Of a stretch of DNA of 64,000 bases, positions 9,505 through 18,684 are shown piece after piece; position 1 is the first letter of the stretch, and each line of letters opens with the position of its first letter. The stretch comes from Ruegeria sp. A3M17 (GTDB lineage: Bacteria > Pseudomonadota > Alphaproteobacteria > Rhodobacterales > Rhodobacteraceae). Location: NCBI RefSeq assembly GCF_003318255.1, contig NZ_QOCF01000006.1, forward strand, positions 100,787-164,786, given 5' to 3'. A program made the translations under genes and the position numbers. Under the pieces are notes generated by a model. It was not told the DNA's origin and did no database searches. It saw only the letters and a program-made list of their open reading frames with translations.

Positions 9505-9825
9505 TCAGTGTTGCAGCGACGCGGCAAATGCATTCTCAGCCGAACGGTCCTCGCCGCTGGCCGGTGCGCTGGAGGCATAGCTGAAATCCAGATCTCCAAC
9601 CGACGCGACCTCGTGAAAACTCCGCAGCTCCAGCGACAGTTCATCTTCGCCGCTTAATAGCTGGGGGTTTTTGTCGAGGTAGGAATACAGTGCCTGAATG
9701 TCATTAGTCGATAGCATTTCGTCGATGACCAGCAGATGCTCAAGCGTAATCTCGGCACGCGCGTTTTGGGTCGTCGATAAGAATAGCAGAGCAGTTACGA
9801 TGCCGATAAGTCGTCTATCCGTCAT
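9505..9825 (-). CDS. Small exported protein of unknown function
   Basis: A 106-residue protein with a clear Sec signal peptide: positively charged MTDRRL, a hydrophobic stretch IGIVTALLFLS and a likely cleavage site after ARA (about residue 24). The mature part is acidic and predicted mostly helical, with no cysteines. I do not recognise the family. It is the first gene of the glycosyltransferase operon, five bases before the next start, so its job may relate to the envelope glycan those genes make; this is context only. Confidence 0.6.
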   Translation of the reverse strand: MTDRRLIGIVTALLFLSTTQNARAEITLEHLLVIDEMLSTNDIQALYSYLDKNPQLLSGEDELSLELRSFHEVASVGDLDFSYASSAPASGEDRSAENAFAASLQH

Positions 9826-9901
9826 TGTGGATACCCCGTCGGAAATAATTAACAGTACACAAAATTGAATCAGTCCTTTTCAGTATAGCTTAAAAATACA
9901 G

Positions 9902-12172
9902 TCATTGGGTCGTCGCTTTCTTAAGTTTGCTCAGGACCTGACTTTTCAGGCGATTGACGCGGTTCGGGGTTTTGGCTCTGGCCGTGGAACGCGTGGTGGT
10001 CCGCTTGACCGCGGCGACGCCCGAACCTTCCCCTGCCAACCATAACTCAATGATTCCACTAGGGGTTTTGACGTTGGATCCTGTGAAATCCCGCAGCAAT
10101 GCGCCCGAGTCTCTGGCGAGAGCAGTCGCTCTTTCCTCGTCCTGCTTGTGATAGAAGCGAACGTTTGACTGGGTGATCCCGAACCCCACGCGCGCCTGTC
10201 CGCTCAGCTCGTGCCCCGTCGACGTCAGGTTGGTCACGACAGAATCAACAACATCTTGCGGCACGTTGGTCGGCGCATAGATCCGGAATGCGACCTCAGT
10301 ATTTGCTGGGACCGACTCTGGTTCGGGTGGCGTGATTGCCTCATCCGGCAAAGCTGTGCGTTCGATAGGCTTTGATGGCGTTGAAGCTTCTTGCAGCAAA
10401 GGCGCCAAAGACACTACGGCATCCAACGGAAGTGGTGTCCGGGGCGAGTTTGGCGTTTCCAGCGGGTCTGGTGTCGGCGCAAGGGTTGGTACCTGCAAAG
10501 CGGAAGATGTCTGCGAAGGGGCTGGTGTCACCAGCGGAGACGGAGCGTCAGACAATTCTGGCGCAACAGGCAGTGCCGCCAATTCTACAAGTTCCGGCTG
10601 AGGCTCGGATGGCAGCGGTTGCGTGATCTCGGCAGCAAACCCTGTTCCGTCCTGCTGCACGGCAAGGTCCGATGCAACAGTGTTCGACGAGGTCGCACCG
10701 GGCTCAACCAGAACGCGCGCTTCCGGCGGCTCTTCAATTTCAAGCGAAGCCAGGGCTTCCGGCAGGGAAAGGTCCCAAACAGTTGCTTCGCCTGTCTGGG
10801 TGCCCACGTCCGGCTGATACGCACGCGCGTGCTCGGGCATAGTCTGGTGGACATCCAGTGGCACCTGCGATGCTGCATTCTCCAATGCGCCGGGCGGGAT
10901 CGGAACTACGGGTGGGCGCATTGCCGTTATGGTTACTGTCGCGGTGACGGTTACGGCTTCAAGGAACTCTTCGGGTTCTGCCGCCGTCACAGTCGTTTCA
11001 AGCAAAGCGACAGAAGTGCTGAAAATCTCGGGCGTGGATTGAAAGCGGACGAAACCCAGATTCACCTCTTCCCGAGGTCGATAACTTAGCGGGGTTATCG
11101 GCAGTGGCGGCTGGACAAGGGTCGGCACGAAGGACCGGACATTAGGGGCCAAGCCTGACACTTCTGGTTCGATACCGCCCGACGGTCCGGACGCCTCGGG
11201 TAGGGGCAATGACAGTGACGCCAGGTCCTCTGACGCGCCTGTGTCACCGTTGGGCGAAATCGTTTCAGCTGACGTATCGAACACGGTCGTAGAGCTTACA
11301 ACCAGATCTTCCGCGTCGCGTGTTACTTCAGAGGACGACTCCGGGCTCTGGGCCAGTTCTGCGTCCTGTTGCGTGATCGCGCTTGTCGCCAAAGCTTCCT
11401 GGCTCGCCAGGCCTACATTTTCGTTTGGACCGGGCGCGCTCAATCCAGACAGGATCAGAAAAACCGAAGACGAGGCAACCACGCCGATGCCGCATCCTGC
11501 CGCCATCATACCCAACCGCATCTTGCGACGAGACCGTTTCTGGTCCTCTATCCTTTCAAGAAGGTTCTTGCGCAATCGATCTGCAACTTCACCATCGGAC
11601 AGCTTTAGGCTTGGCTCTGGGTTGATCAGATCCTCTGGTATATTGTCGGAATGCATGCCCGGTACGGGCGCGCCATTGGGCGGAGCGGCGCTTGCTTCAC
11701 CCCGTTCATCGCTTGGGACGTTTTCGGTCGCGCGGCTGTCATTGTTGACGGTTTGGGCACCAGAAACCCCCGCGGCGGCATTTTGAACCGACTCACCAGT
11801 CTGGCGCGAATTGGTTACTTGGGCCGGCTTACCTGCGGTTCCTGGCTGCCCCGATGCCACATTCGGCGCGTTTGCTGGCTGCACACCAGCGGTTGATTGA
11901 GTGGGTTTCTTACCGCTCGGCTCAGACGGCTGCGCAGCGCCTCCGTTTACCTTGCCTGCCGAGGGATTGTTTTCTTGCTGTTTACGCGCGTTATCAAGCA
12001 CCTCCTGCCATTCAGGAGATTGCACAAAGTCATAAATACCCGACACTTTATTAGCGTCTTTTTTGGCAACTTCAGGGCGAGCTTTTGGATCGCTGGCCTT
12101 TGTCATCAATACCCCCGAACTGGCCGCCGGAACACGCTCTTCGCTGTCGCAACTCGGGCAAACCAAATACAC
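9902..12172 (-). CDS. Large membrane-anchored Pro/Glu/Ala-rich protein with LytR-C-like end
   Basis: A 756-residue protein. It begins with a CPSC pair (residues 5-8) like half a zinc ribbon, then about 180 residues of Asn/Gly/Ser/Pro-rich linker. A basic stretch (LLERIEDQKRSRRKMRL, about 205-221) precedes one membrane helix (about 222-246). About 380 residues of low-complexity Pro/Glu/Thr/Val-rich sequence follow, then a folded C-terminal domain of about 90 residues (AFRIYAPTNVPQDVVDSVV onward) that resembles LytR C-terminal/SPOR-like envelope domains. The start is GTG at 12172. An ATG at 12106 has a GGGGG site upstream and would remove the CPSC pair, so the start is uncertain. Function unknown; probably periplasm-spanning. 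Confidence 0.65.
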   Translation of the reverse strand: MYLVCPSCDSEERVPAASSGVLMTKASDPKARPEVAKKDANKVSGIYDFVQSPEWQEVLDNARKQQENNPSAGKVNGGAAQPSEPSGKKPTQSTAGVQPANAPNVASGQPGTAGKPAQVTNSRQTGESVQNAAAGVSGAQTVNNDSRATENVPSDERGEASAAPPNGAPVPGMHSDNIPEDLINPEPSLKLSDGEVADRLRKNLLERIEDQKRSRRKMRLGMMAAGCGIGVVASSSVFLILSGLSAPGPNENVGLASQEALATSAITQQDAELAQSPESSSEVTRDAEDLVVSSTTVFDTSAETISPNGDTGASEDLASLSLPLPEASGPSGGIEPEVSGLAPNVRSFVPTLVQPPLPITPLSYRPREEVNLGFVRFQSTPEIFSTSVALLETTVTAAEPEEFLEAVTVTATVTITAMRPPVVPIPPGALENAASQVPLDVHQTMPEHARAYQPDVGTQTGEATVWDLSLPEALASLEIEEPPEARVLVEPGATSSNTVASDLAVQQDGTGFAAEITQPLPSEPQPELVELAALPVAPELSDAPSPLVTPAPSQTSSALQVPTLAPTPDPLETPNSPRTPLPLDAVVSLAPLLQEASTPSKPIERTALPDEAITPPEPESVPANTEVAFRIYAPTNVPQDVVDSVVTNLTSTGHELSGQARVGFGITQSNVRFYHKQDEERATALARDSGALLRDFTGSNVKTPSGIIELWLAGEGSGVAAVKRTTTRSTARAKTPNRVNRLKSQVLSKLKKATTQ

Positions 12173-12519
12173 TCGTGAACATCAAAAAATTCAAAAAAAT
12201 GTACGAAGCAGTATAAAAAATTGACCGCTGGAAGACAAGTAATCCGGTGTTTGACGTACAACTATTGCCGTTTTCGCAGGGAAAGAATGCGCCGTCGTTC
12301 GCCCCTTCTGCGCCCTGACGCTATCTCCGTCGGCGCCGCGAATTCAATAAAATGGGGTTCATCAAATCATTGGTGATCAAGCTGATCAGGGTCGTTTCCG
12401 CGGATCATAAACTTGCCGCCGAACGGTTACAGGGACACAGGCGCGCGGCACCACGCTGCACCGTTCAGCACACAGTTTCAGTCAGCCCTTCGGAATTTGG
12501 CTAAAACAGATTCACTATC
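12173..12519. other. Non-coding gap of about 350 bp
   Basis: No credible gene on either strand. The part next to the large membrane protein gene is A/T-rich (runs of A around 12183-12200 and 12215-12222) and should hold its promoter, though I see no convincing -35/-10 pair. A short palindromic pair of TGATCA sites sits near 12376-12392. Confidence 0.4.
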
Positions 12520-12828
12520 TCAGACCTCTAAATCCAGGACCAGAATTCCATCGATGCCGCCCACGGTGTTTTCCACTATCTGCGCGCCCAGCGCTTTGTG
12601 CCTCTCGTTGTTTTGATAGCTGGCCAATGCGGCCCAATCATCGAAATCAATCACAAACCCATGCTTGTAACCGCGTTCGATCTGTTCAGGGCTTTCACTG
12701 CGACCACCAGTAAACCCGCCTGCACCCGGCAAGGCGTCGGTCAAGTCCGACAGGCCCCTGTAAATTTTCCCGATGGCCTCTTCGGTCACGTCGGGCCGGA
12801 ATTTTGTCAGAACGATATGCCGGATCAT
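12520..12828 (-). CDS. Dabb family (stress-responsive A/B barrel) protein
   Basis: A 102-residue protein starting MIRHIVLTKFRPD, the hallmark opening of the dimeric alpha/beta barrel (Dabb) family, with the central helix/strand YKHGFVIDFDDWAALASYQ and terminal QIVENTVGGIDGILVLD. Length is normal for the family. Members are small cytosolic dimers; some act as cyclases or degradation enzymes, most are uncharacterised. It stands alone, 109 bases downstream of the ABC transporter operon in the same direction, so it may be its last gene or separate. Confidence 0.82.
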   Translation of the reverse strand: MIRHIVLTKFRPDVTEEAIGKIYRGLSDLTDALPGAGGFTGGRSESPEQIERGYKHGFVIDFDDWAALASYQNNERHKALGAQIVENTVGGIDGILVLDLEV

Positions 12829-12937
12829 AGTCAGGTGCCTTGATCATGAGTGTAGGAGCGCAAGCGTCCGAAGAATTCGAGCGTCGCCATAACTAAGGCG
12901 TTTGCAACCAGAATGTACCTAAGACTTCGAGCCTGCC

Positions 12938-13693
12938 CTAGATCGCCAAATACTCCTCGCGAAGGCCGGTGTCTTGAAGCACCTCATTCGCCGTCCCATC
13001 AAATACGATGGTGCCGGTGTCCAGAATGATCGCGCGATCGGCTAGCTCCAATGCACGGACGGCGTTCTGTTCGACGATGATCGTGGTCATGCCCTGTTGC
13101 TTGACGTGAGCCAGTGTTTTTTCAATCTCGTCGACAATGACCGGGGCCAGACCTTCGTATGGCTCATCCAAAAGCAGGACCTTGATATCCCGGGCAAGGG
13201 CTCTGGCGATTGACAGCATTTGTTGTTCGCCACCCGATAACGTAATCCCCTCTTGTTTCCTGCGTTCGCCCAAACGCGGGAACAATTCATACAACCGCTC
13301 CAGGGACCATCCGACTGGCGGCGCAATCTGGGCAAGCTGCAGGTTTTCCTCAACAGTCAGCCCTGGGATAATTCGTCTGTCTTCCGGTACAAGGCCAAGG
13401 CCAACAGACGCCGCTTCGTAGCTTGTCATATTGTGTAGCGGCTGGTGATCCAGCCAGATTTCACCGTGCCTTACTTCGGGATCGCCTACCCGCGCAATCG
13501 ACCGGAGTGTAGAGGTTTTGCCAGCGCCGTTCCGTCCAAGCAGAGCCAGAATCTCGCCTTCGTGCACATTAAAGGTGACGCCCTGCACGATATAGCTTTC
13601 TCCGTAGTATGAATGCATGTCCCATACAGACAGGAACGCAGGCGCGGTGCTTGCCCTATTGGCGTTTTTCGAAAAGTCGGGTTTCTCGTTCAT
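12938..13693 (-). CDS. Branched-chain amino acid-type ABC transporter ATP-binding protein (LivF-like)
   Basis: A 251-residue ATPase subunit with Walker A GRNGAGKTS, signature LSGGEQQMLSIARAL and Walker B LLLDEPYEG. It pairs with the LivG-like subunit encoded immediately upstream (9-base gap) to energise the LivH/LivM-type permeases. It is the last of five co-directional genes (binding protein, two permeases, two ATPases), a complete HAAT-family importer. The substrate could be an amino acid, amide, urea-like or short-chain compound; it cannot be fixed from the ATPase. Confidence 0.92.
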   Translation of the reverse strand: MNEKPDFSKNANRASTAPAFLSVWDMHSYYGESYIVQGVTFNVHEGEILALLGRNGAGKTSTLRSIARVGDPEVRHGEIWLDHQPLHNMTSYEAASVGLGLVPEDRRIIPGLTVEENLQLAQIAPPVGWSLERLYELFPRLGERRKQEGITLSGGEQQMLSIARALARDIKVLLLDEPYEGLAPVIVDEIEKTLAHVKQQGMTTIIVEQNAVRALELADRAIILDTGTIVFDGTANEVLQDTGLREEYLAI

Positions 13694-13702
13694 AGCTTTT
13701 CC

Positions 13703-14458
13703 TTACGCCGCCTCGCCCAGATAGGCTTCACGAACCTTGGGATGTCCACGGATTTTTTCTGGAGTATCTTCGACCAGCGGCGTCCCTTGCGCCAGAACTG
13801 TGATACGTTCCGCAAGGCTGAAGACCACATGCATGTCATGCTCGATAATGGCGATGGTTATGTCGCGCTCATCCTTGATCTGTTTTAGCAAATCGATGGT
13901 GTTGTTGGTGTCCGCCCGCGCCATGCCCGCCGTAGGTTCGTCCAGCAACAACAGCCGCGGATTTTGACTGAGGCACATGCCAATCTCAAGTCGCCGCTTG
14001 TCGCCCCGAGACAGCGACGCCGCGTGCATTTCGCGTTTGTCGACCATGTTCATCTCTTCCAGCATGACTTCGGCCTGTTCGACGACCTCACGTTCGCTAG
14101 CGATGGTCTCATAGGCATGCATACGGAATGCCCCATCCCGCATCGCGAAGATCGGGATCAGCATATTCTCCATCACCGTCAACTCGCCGAAGATCTCAGG
14201 CGTTTGGAACACGCGGCTGATGCCCATCTGGTTGATCTGGAACGGCTCGAGCCCCAGAACCGAGTTGTTGTTGAACAACACCGATCCAGTGTCCGGCATC
14301 AACTTGCCCACCAGACAGTTCAGCAGCGTCGATTTGCCCGCGCCATTGGGGCCGATGATTGCGTGAACCGAGTTCTCTTCGATGTTGAGGTTCACATCTG
14401 TCAGCGCCTTGAGGCCACCGAAGCGTTTGCTGACGTCTTTCACTCTTAAAATTGCCAT
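13703..14458 (-). CDS. Branched-chain amino acid-type ABC transporter ATP-binding protein (LivG-like)
   Basis: A 251-residue ATPase with Walker A GPNGAGKST, signature LSRGDKRRLEIG and LLLDEPTAG. The ATG at 14458 is preferred over the longer frame from 14569 because it has AAGGGG 6 bases upstream and begins with the conserved LRVKDVSKRFGG, whereas the extension lies inside the upstream permease gene. Note the signature motif LSRGD instead of LSGGE/LSHGE, a variation common among LivG-type subunits of this kind. Works in the cytoplasm on the inner face of the membrane with its LivF-like partner. Confidence 0.92.
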   Translation of the reverse strand: MAILRVKDVSKRFGGLKALTDVNLNIEENSVHAIIGPNGAGKSTLLNCLVGKLMPDTGSVLFNNNSVLGLEPFQINQMGISRVFQTPEIFGELTVMENMLIPIFAMRDGAFRMHAYETIASEREVVEQAEVMLEEMNMVDKREMHAASLSRGDKRRLEIGMCLSQNPRLLLLDEPTAGMARADTNNTIDLLKQIKDERDITIAIIEHDMHVVFSLAERITVLAQGTPLVEDTPEKIRGHPKVREAYLGEAA

Positions 14459-14468
14459 TTCTCGCCCC

Positions 14469-15674
14469 TTATTCCGCCGGTTCTGTTTTGCCCGAGGGCG
14501 CATCGTCGGTGTCTTTTTTCTTACGCTTGAAGCGCTTGAGCAAACGTTGCCCACCCTCGACAAGACCACCCGGCAGATAGATGACGACCAGCATGAACAG
14601 GATGCCCAGCGTCAAATGCCAGCCTTTGCCGATGAACGGATGGATCACGAACACCACGGCATCCTCCAACCCGTCAGGCAGGAATGCGAACCAGCTGTGC
14701 AGGACGTTGTCGTTGATCTTCGAGAAGATGTTCTCGAAATACTTGATGAAACCTGCGCCCAGAACCGGTCCGATCAACGTGCCCGTACCACCGAGGATCG
14801 TCATCAGAACCACCTCGCCCGAGGCGGTCCACTGCATGCGCTCGGCACCGGCCAGCGGGTCCATGGCGGCCATCAAACCACCGGCCAGACCGGCGTACAT
14901 GCCGGAAATCACAAAGGCCGCCAGCGTGTATGGCTTGGAGTTCAGGCCGGTATAGTTCATCCGCTGCTGGTTCGATTTTACCGCCCGCAGCATCATGCCA
15001 AAGGGCGACCGGAAGATACGGATAGACAGGTAGAACACAATCATCATTATGATTGCGCACAAGTAATAACCCGCATTGAAGTCAAAGCTCCACGCGCCGA
15101 CGTCCATCGTGTACGTCGCGCGCATAGGCAATCCAAACAGATGCGGTAAATCCGGCGCGTTGGCGCCCTGCAGGATCTGCGGATCGTCCGCATAAACCTG
15201 CAGGCCGGTTTCCCCGTTTGTCAGGTTAAACTTGGGGTTTGACAACACCGAGTAGGCCAGCGCAAAGCTCATTTGTGCGAACGCCAGTGTCAGGATCGAG
15301 AAATAGATCCCCGACCGCCGCAGGCTGATGAACCCGATTAGTAGTGAGAACAGGCCCGCAACGACGACACTCAGCGCGATGGCCGGAATGACGTTGTAGC
15401 TGAGCAGTTTGAACATCCAAACTGCCGAGTACGACCCTACGCCCAGAAAAGCCGCGTGACCAAAGGACAAGTACCCGGTCAGGCCAAACAGAATGTTGAA
15501 CCCGATAGCGAATATCCCGAAAATCACGAACCTCTGCATCAAATCCGGGTAACCCGCGTTGAACTGCGCCATTGCGCTGCCCTCCGGAAACGGGTTCAGG
15601 ATGAAAGGCGCCAGCAAGGTCAGGAATGCGACGACGATCAGCAGGCTGGTGTCTTTTTTATTCAGTCCCAACAT
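14469..15674 (-). CDS. Branched-chain amino acid-type ABC transporter permease (LivM-like)
   Basis: A 401-residue integral membrane permease with about ten hydrophobic segments and the LivM-type motif [20 protein letters not shown] near residues 60-78. It carries an inserted loop ([18 protein letters not shown] region, about 150-190) absent from shorter LivM proteins, and a basic cytoplasmic tail (KRFKRKKKD). It lies 3 bases after the LivH-like gene and 10 bases before the LivG-like gene. The loop, likely periplasmic, is seen in permeases of amide/urea-type relatives, but substrate remains open. Confidence 0.9.
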   Translation of the reverse strand: MLGLNKKDTSLLIVVAFLTLLAPFILNPFPEGSAMAQFNAGYPDLMQRFVIFGIFAIGFNILFGLTGYLSFGHAAFLGVGSYSAVWMFKLLSYNVIPAIALSVVVAGLFSLLIGFISLRRSGIYFSILTLAFAQMSFALAYSVLSNPKFNLTNGETGLQVYADDPQILQGANAPDLPHLFGLPMRATYTMDVGAWSFDFNAGYYLCAIIMMIVFYLSIRIFRSPFGMMLRAVKSNQQRMNYTGLNSKPYTLAAFVISGMYAGLAGGLMAAMDPLAGAERMQWTASGEVVLMTILGGTGTLIGPVLGAGFIKYFENIFSKINDNVLHSWFAFLPDGLEDAVVFVIHPFIGKGWHLTLGILFMLVVIYLPGGLVEGGQRLLKRFKRKKKDTDDAPSGKTEPAE

Positions 15675-15677
15675 TGA

Positions 15678-16709
15678 TTATTCCTCCATCACGCCCTTGC
15701 GTCCCATCAGCCCGCGCGGACGCGTCAGCAGCACGATGATGGCGACAAGGTAGATGATGATCTGATTGATGCCCGGGATCGTTGTGGTGGCCCAGGTGGT
15801 GGAGGCAAAGCTTTCCAGAATGCCCAGCAAAAAACCTGCCAGAACGGCCCCCGGCAATGACCCCATTCCGCCAACAACAACCACAACGAAGCTAAGGACC
15901 AGAAAGTCCATCCCCATGTGGTAGTTCGGCGGGTTGATCGGCCCGTACATCACACCGGCCAGTCCGGCGACACCGGCAGCAATGCCAAACATGATAGTAA
16001 ACCGGCGGTCAATATTGATGCCTAGCAGACCCACGGTTTCCCGGTCAGCCATTCCGGCGCGGACAACCATCCCGAAGGTGGTGAACTGCAGGAACGAAAA
16101 CACTGCCCCAATAATGCCTACGGCAAAGCCAAAATAGACCAATCGCCAGATCGGGTAGATGATTGCATTGGGATCAAAACCAACCATGGTGCCCAGATCG
16201 ACAGATCCGCTCAGCACATCGGGCGGAGGGGTCTGAATCGGGTTGGCGCCGAAGAAATACTTGACGATTTCCTGCAGAACGATCGCAAGACCAAAGGTCA
16301 CAAGGATCTGGTCTGCATGCGGGCGCTTATAGAAATGTTTGATCAGCCCGCGTTCCATCACATAGCCAACCAGCAGCATGATCGGGATTGCAAACAGGAT
16401 GGACAGCGGAACGGACCAGTCGATAATCGTTGCGCCGACTTCGGGGCCGAACCAGGCCTCGATATAAGGGGTTTCGACCTTCAGCGGATTACCCAGAAAG
16501 TCTTTTTGGGTTTCATCCAGGGTCACGAAACTCAGGTTCAGCAGCTTTTGCAAAGTAACGGCGCAGAACGCGCCAATCATGAACAAAGCCCCGTGGGCAA
16601 AGTTCACGACGCCGAGCGTCCCGAAGATCAGAGTCAGACCCAGCGCGATCAGCGCATAAGCCGAGCCCTTGTCCAGACCGTTGAGTATTTGCAGTAGGAT
16701 GGCGTCCAT
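15678..16709 (-). CDS. Branched-chain amino acid-type ABC transporter permease (LivH-like)
   Basis: A 343-residue membrane permease with the LivH signature NGLDKGSAYALIALGLTLIFG at the N-terminus and GVVNFAHGALFMIGAF following. The ATG at 16709 has GAGG 8 bases upstream and gives the canonical MDAILLQ start; a longer frame to 16763 would run through a hairpin region. Like the LivM partner it has an extra periplasmic loop (about 50-90, containing the acidic VTLDETQKDFLGNP stretch). It is separated from the binding-protein gene by about 110 bases holding two stem-loops. Confidence 0.9.
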   Translation of the reverse strand: MDAILLQILNGLDKGSAYALIALGLTLIFGTLGVVNFAHGALFMIGAFCAVTLQKLLNLSFVTLDETQKDFLGNPLKVETPYIEAWFGPEVGATIIDWSVPLSILFAIPIMLLVGYVMERGLIKHFYKRPHADQILVTFGLAIVLQEIVKYFFGANPIQTPPPDVLSGSVDLGTMVGFDPNAIIYPIWRLVYFGFAVGIIGAVFSFLQFTTFGMVVRAGMADRETVGLLGINIDRRFTIMFGIAAGVAGLAGVMYGPINPPNYHMGMDFLVLSFVVVVVGGMGSLPGAVLAGFLLGILESFASTTWATTTIPGINQIIIYLVAIIVLLTRPRGLMGRKGVMEE

Positions 16710-16753
16710 TGGGCCCACCTCAGGGTTGGTCAGTGTGGATTGAGTGGTTGGGA

Positions 16754-16808
16754 CCAGGCCCACAGGCCTGGCCGTAAGTTGTCTGACCGCCGAGAACGAC
16801 GGTCAGAC
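16754..16808 (-). promoter_or_regulatory. Two intra-operon stem-loops between binding-protein and permease genes
   Basis: Two perfect inverted repeats: GTCTGACCG/CGGTCAGAC (16781-16789 and 16800-16808, 10-base loop) and CCAGGCC/GGCCTGG (16754-16760 and 16765-16771, 4-base loop). Neither is followed by a T run on the coding strand. Such structures after a binding-protein gene commonly protect its message from 3' decay, giving more binding protein than permease. Function here is inferred. Confidence 0.65.
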
Positions 16809-16822
16809 TTTTGCCAAAAGGC

Positions 16823-18169
16823 TTACGCGCCCGGATTGCACTTGCCCAGTTCGCCACCGGCGAACATCGGGTGCTCGGGATCGTACTCGACCTGCGAACG
16901 CGGCGTGATCTCGACGATTTCAAGCGTGTCATAGGCGTTGGTCGGGTTCTCGTTGCCCCGCACAACCAGCACGTCCTTGAAGCACTGGTGATCGGCACCG
17001 CGATACCATGTCGGACCGTTGCCCAATCCGTCGAACTCAAAGTCTTCCAAAGCTTCGGCAACACCACAGGGGTTGAAGGTGCCCGCACGCTCACACGCAT
17101 CCGCATAAAGCAGCACTTGTGCATAACAGGTCTGAGCAGAGTTGGACGGCGGCTTGCCGTATTTCTCACCAAAGGACTTCACGAAGGCCTTGGTGCCCTC
17201 ATCCTGCAGCTGCCAGTTCCAGTTCATGGAACCCAGCACGCCCTTGATGTTCTCGCCCGCACCAGCAGCCATCAGCTCGGAATACAGTGGCACGACGATC
17301 TTGAAGTCCTTGCCGTTTGCAACCTTGTCGAGCAGACCGAACTGGATCGCGTTGGTCAGCGAGTTCACCATGTTGCCGCCATAGTGGTTCAGAACCAATA
17401 CGTCCGCGCCAGAGTTCAGAACCGGTGCGATGTAGGACGAGAAGTCCGTAGACGCCAGGGGTGTTTTGACCGTGTTGACCGTCTCCCATCCCAGAGCTTC
17501 GGTCGAGGCAACGATCGACTCTTCCTGGGTCCAGCCCCAGTTGTAGTCAGCCGTCAGGTGATAGGCGCGCCGTTCTTTGCCCATCTCAGCCGCCAGCACC
17601 GGCGCCAGAGCGGCACCCGACATGTAGGCGTTAAAGAAGTGGCGGAAACCGTTGGCCTTCTTGTCTTTGCCCGTGGTGTCGTTTGCGTGGGTCAGGCCCG
17701 CCATGAAGATGACGCCCGCCTCTTGGCACAGGCCCTGAACCGCAACAGCCACGCCCGAGGACGAACCACCGTTGATCATGATTGCGCCGTCTTTTTCGAT
17801 CATCGACTTGGCCGATGCGCGGGCTGCGTCCGATTTGGTTTGGGTGTCGCCGGTGACGAACCCAACCTTCTTGCCGAGGATACCGTTCCCCTGCAGCGCC
17901 TTCGACGAGAATGTGTTCAAGCAACCACCGTCGCCTTCGCCGTTCAGATGTTCGACCGCCAGCTGTTGCGCCAGCAATTCGTCATTGCCTTCGTCGGCAT
18001 AGGGTCCGGTTTGCGGGACATTGAAGCCCAGAGTGACAGACGACCCTGTCGGCTCATTGGTAAAGGCAGCGGCCGACGAAGCCGTAAAGATCGTAGGCAG
18101 GGCCAGACCGGTACCTGCAACGGCACCAGACTTTAGCACGCCGCGGCGCGTGACATTTTTCTTAGTCAT
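16823..18169 (-). CDS. ABC transporter substrate-binding protein (HAAT family), Tat-type signal
   Basis: A 448-residue periplasmic binding protein. The N-terminus TRRGVLKSGAVAGTGLALP carries a twin-arginine and hydrophobic region, so Tat export is likely. The mature part follows the Leu/Ile/Val-binding type-I fold (VTLGFNVPQTGPYADEG). It has several cysteines and a longer C-terminal tail (ITPRSQVEYDPEHP to CNPGA) than typical LivK. The ATG at 18169 is preferred to the longer frame at 18244 because GGGAGG lies 5 bases upstream and the Tat motif then starts correctly. First gene of the five-gene importer operon. Confidence 0.9.
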   Translation of the reverse strand: MTKKNVTRRGVLKSGAVAGTGLALPTIFTASSAAAFTNEPTGSSVTLGFNVPQTGPYADEGNDELLAQQLAVEHLNGEGDGGCLNTFSSKALQGNGILGKKVGFVTGDTQTKSDAARASAKSMIEKDGAIMINGGSSSGVAVAVQGLCQEAGVIFMAGLTHANDTTGKDKKANGFRHFFNAYMSGAALAPVLAAEMGKERRAYHLTADYNWGWTQEESIVASTEALGWETVNTVKTPLASTDFSSYIAPVLNSGADVLVLNHYGGNMVNSLTNAIQFGLLDKVANGKDFKIVVPLYSELMAAGAGENIKGVLGSMNWNWQLQDEGTKAFVKSFGEKYGKPPSNSAQTCYAQVLLYADACERAGTFNPCGVAEALEDFEFDGLGNGPTWYRGADHQCFKDVLVVRGNENPTNAYDTLEIVEITPRSQVEYDPEHPMFAGGELGKCNPGA

Positions 18170-18684
18170 GTATTCCTCCCATTTCCATTTTTCGTCCTTT
18201 GGCTCCTCTTCCAGCAGACGAAAGCGCACTTTTGTGCATTCCAATAATGGAAATCGGACAGAAAATTTCTCAATAAATTACTAGTTTTGAAACAAAATTT
18301 TGTAAATTTGTTCACGAAATTCGGGAATTTTTGTAAAGAAAATAACAGTCAGCCACGCCCCGGCTTTGTCGCGCAAATCATCGTGGAGGACTTTTCTTGT
18401 GCCTCCAGCATGGTAGCCGGAGCGCATGAGCAGTTGGGTGCAAGCTGAGCATGAGACCGGGAATTGGCCATCCTGCGGCACTGCATCAATACAACGCGGC
18501 TCGCTGTCTATTTCGATTGATCCTGATATAAACCAGGCGCTCAGGCCAAACGGCAAACGGGGCTGGACTGGATTGCACCGGACCGCAGCGGATTTTGCCG
18601 CCACCCGAAACGTGACAGTTCGAGCGGCCCTATATTTGGGTTAGGCGTTGCGGCAGAAAACACATTTGAATTGAGGCTGGTAGA
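18170..18684. other. Non-coding region upstream of the ABC operon
   Basis: About 515 bp with no credible gene. The part next to the binding-protein gene (18240-18345) is A/T-rich and includes the perfect 12-base palindrome ACAAAATTTTGT at 18292-18303, a plausible regulator site for the operon promoter. The rest shows only short spurious frames and abuts the IS6 remnant. Confidence 0.4.

Noticed and set aside
18281..18644. Two opposing open frames in the ABC-operon upstream region
   Set aside because: No ribosome-binding site, no family-like sequence, and they overlap each other; regarded as chance frames.
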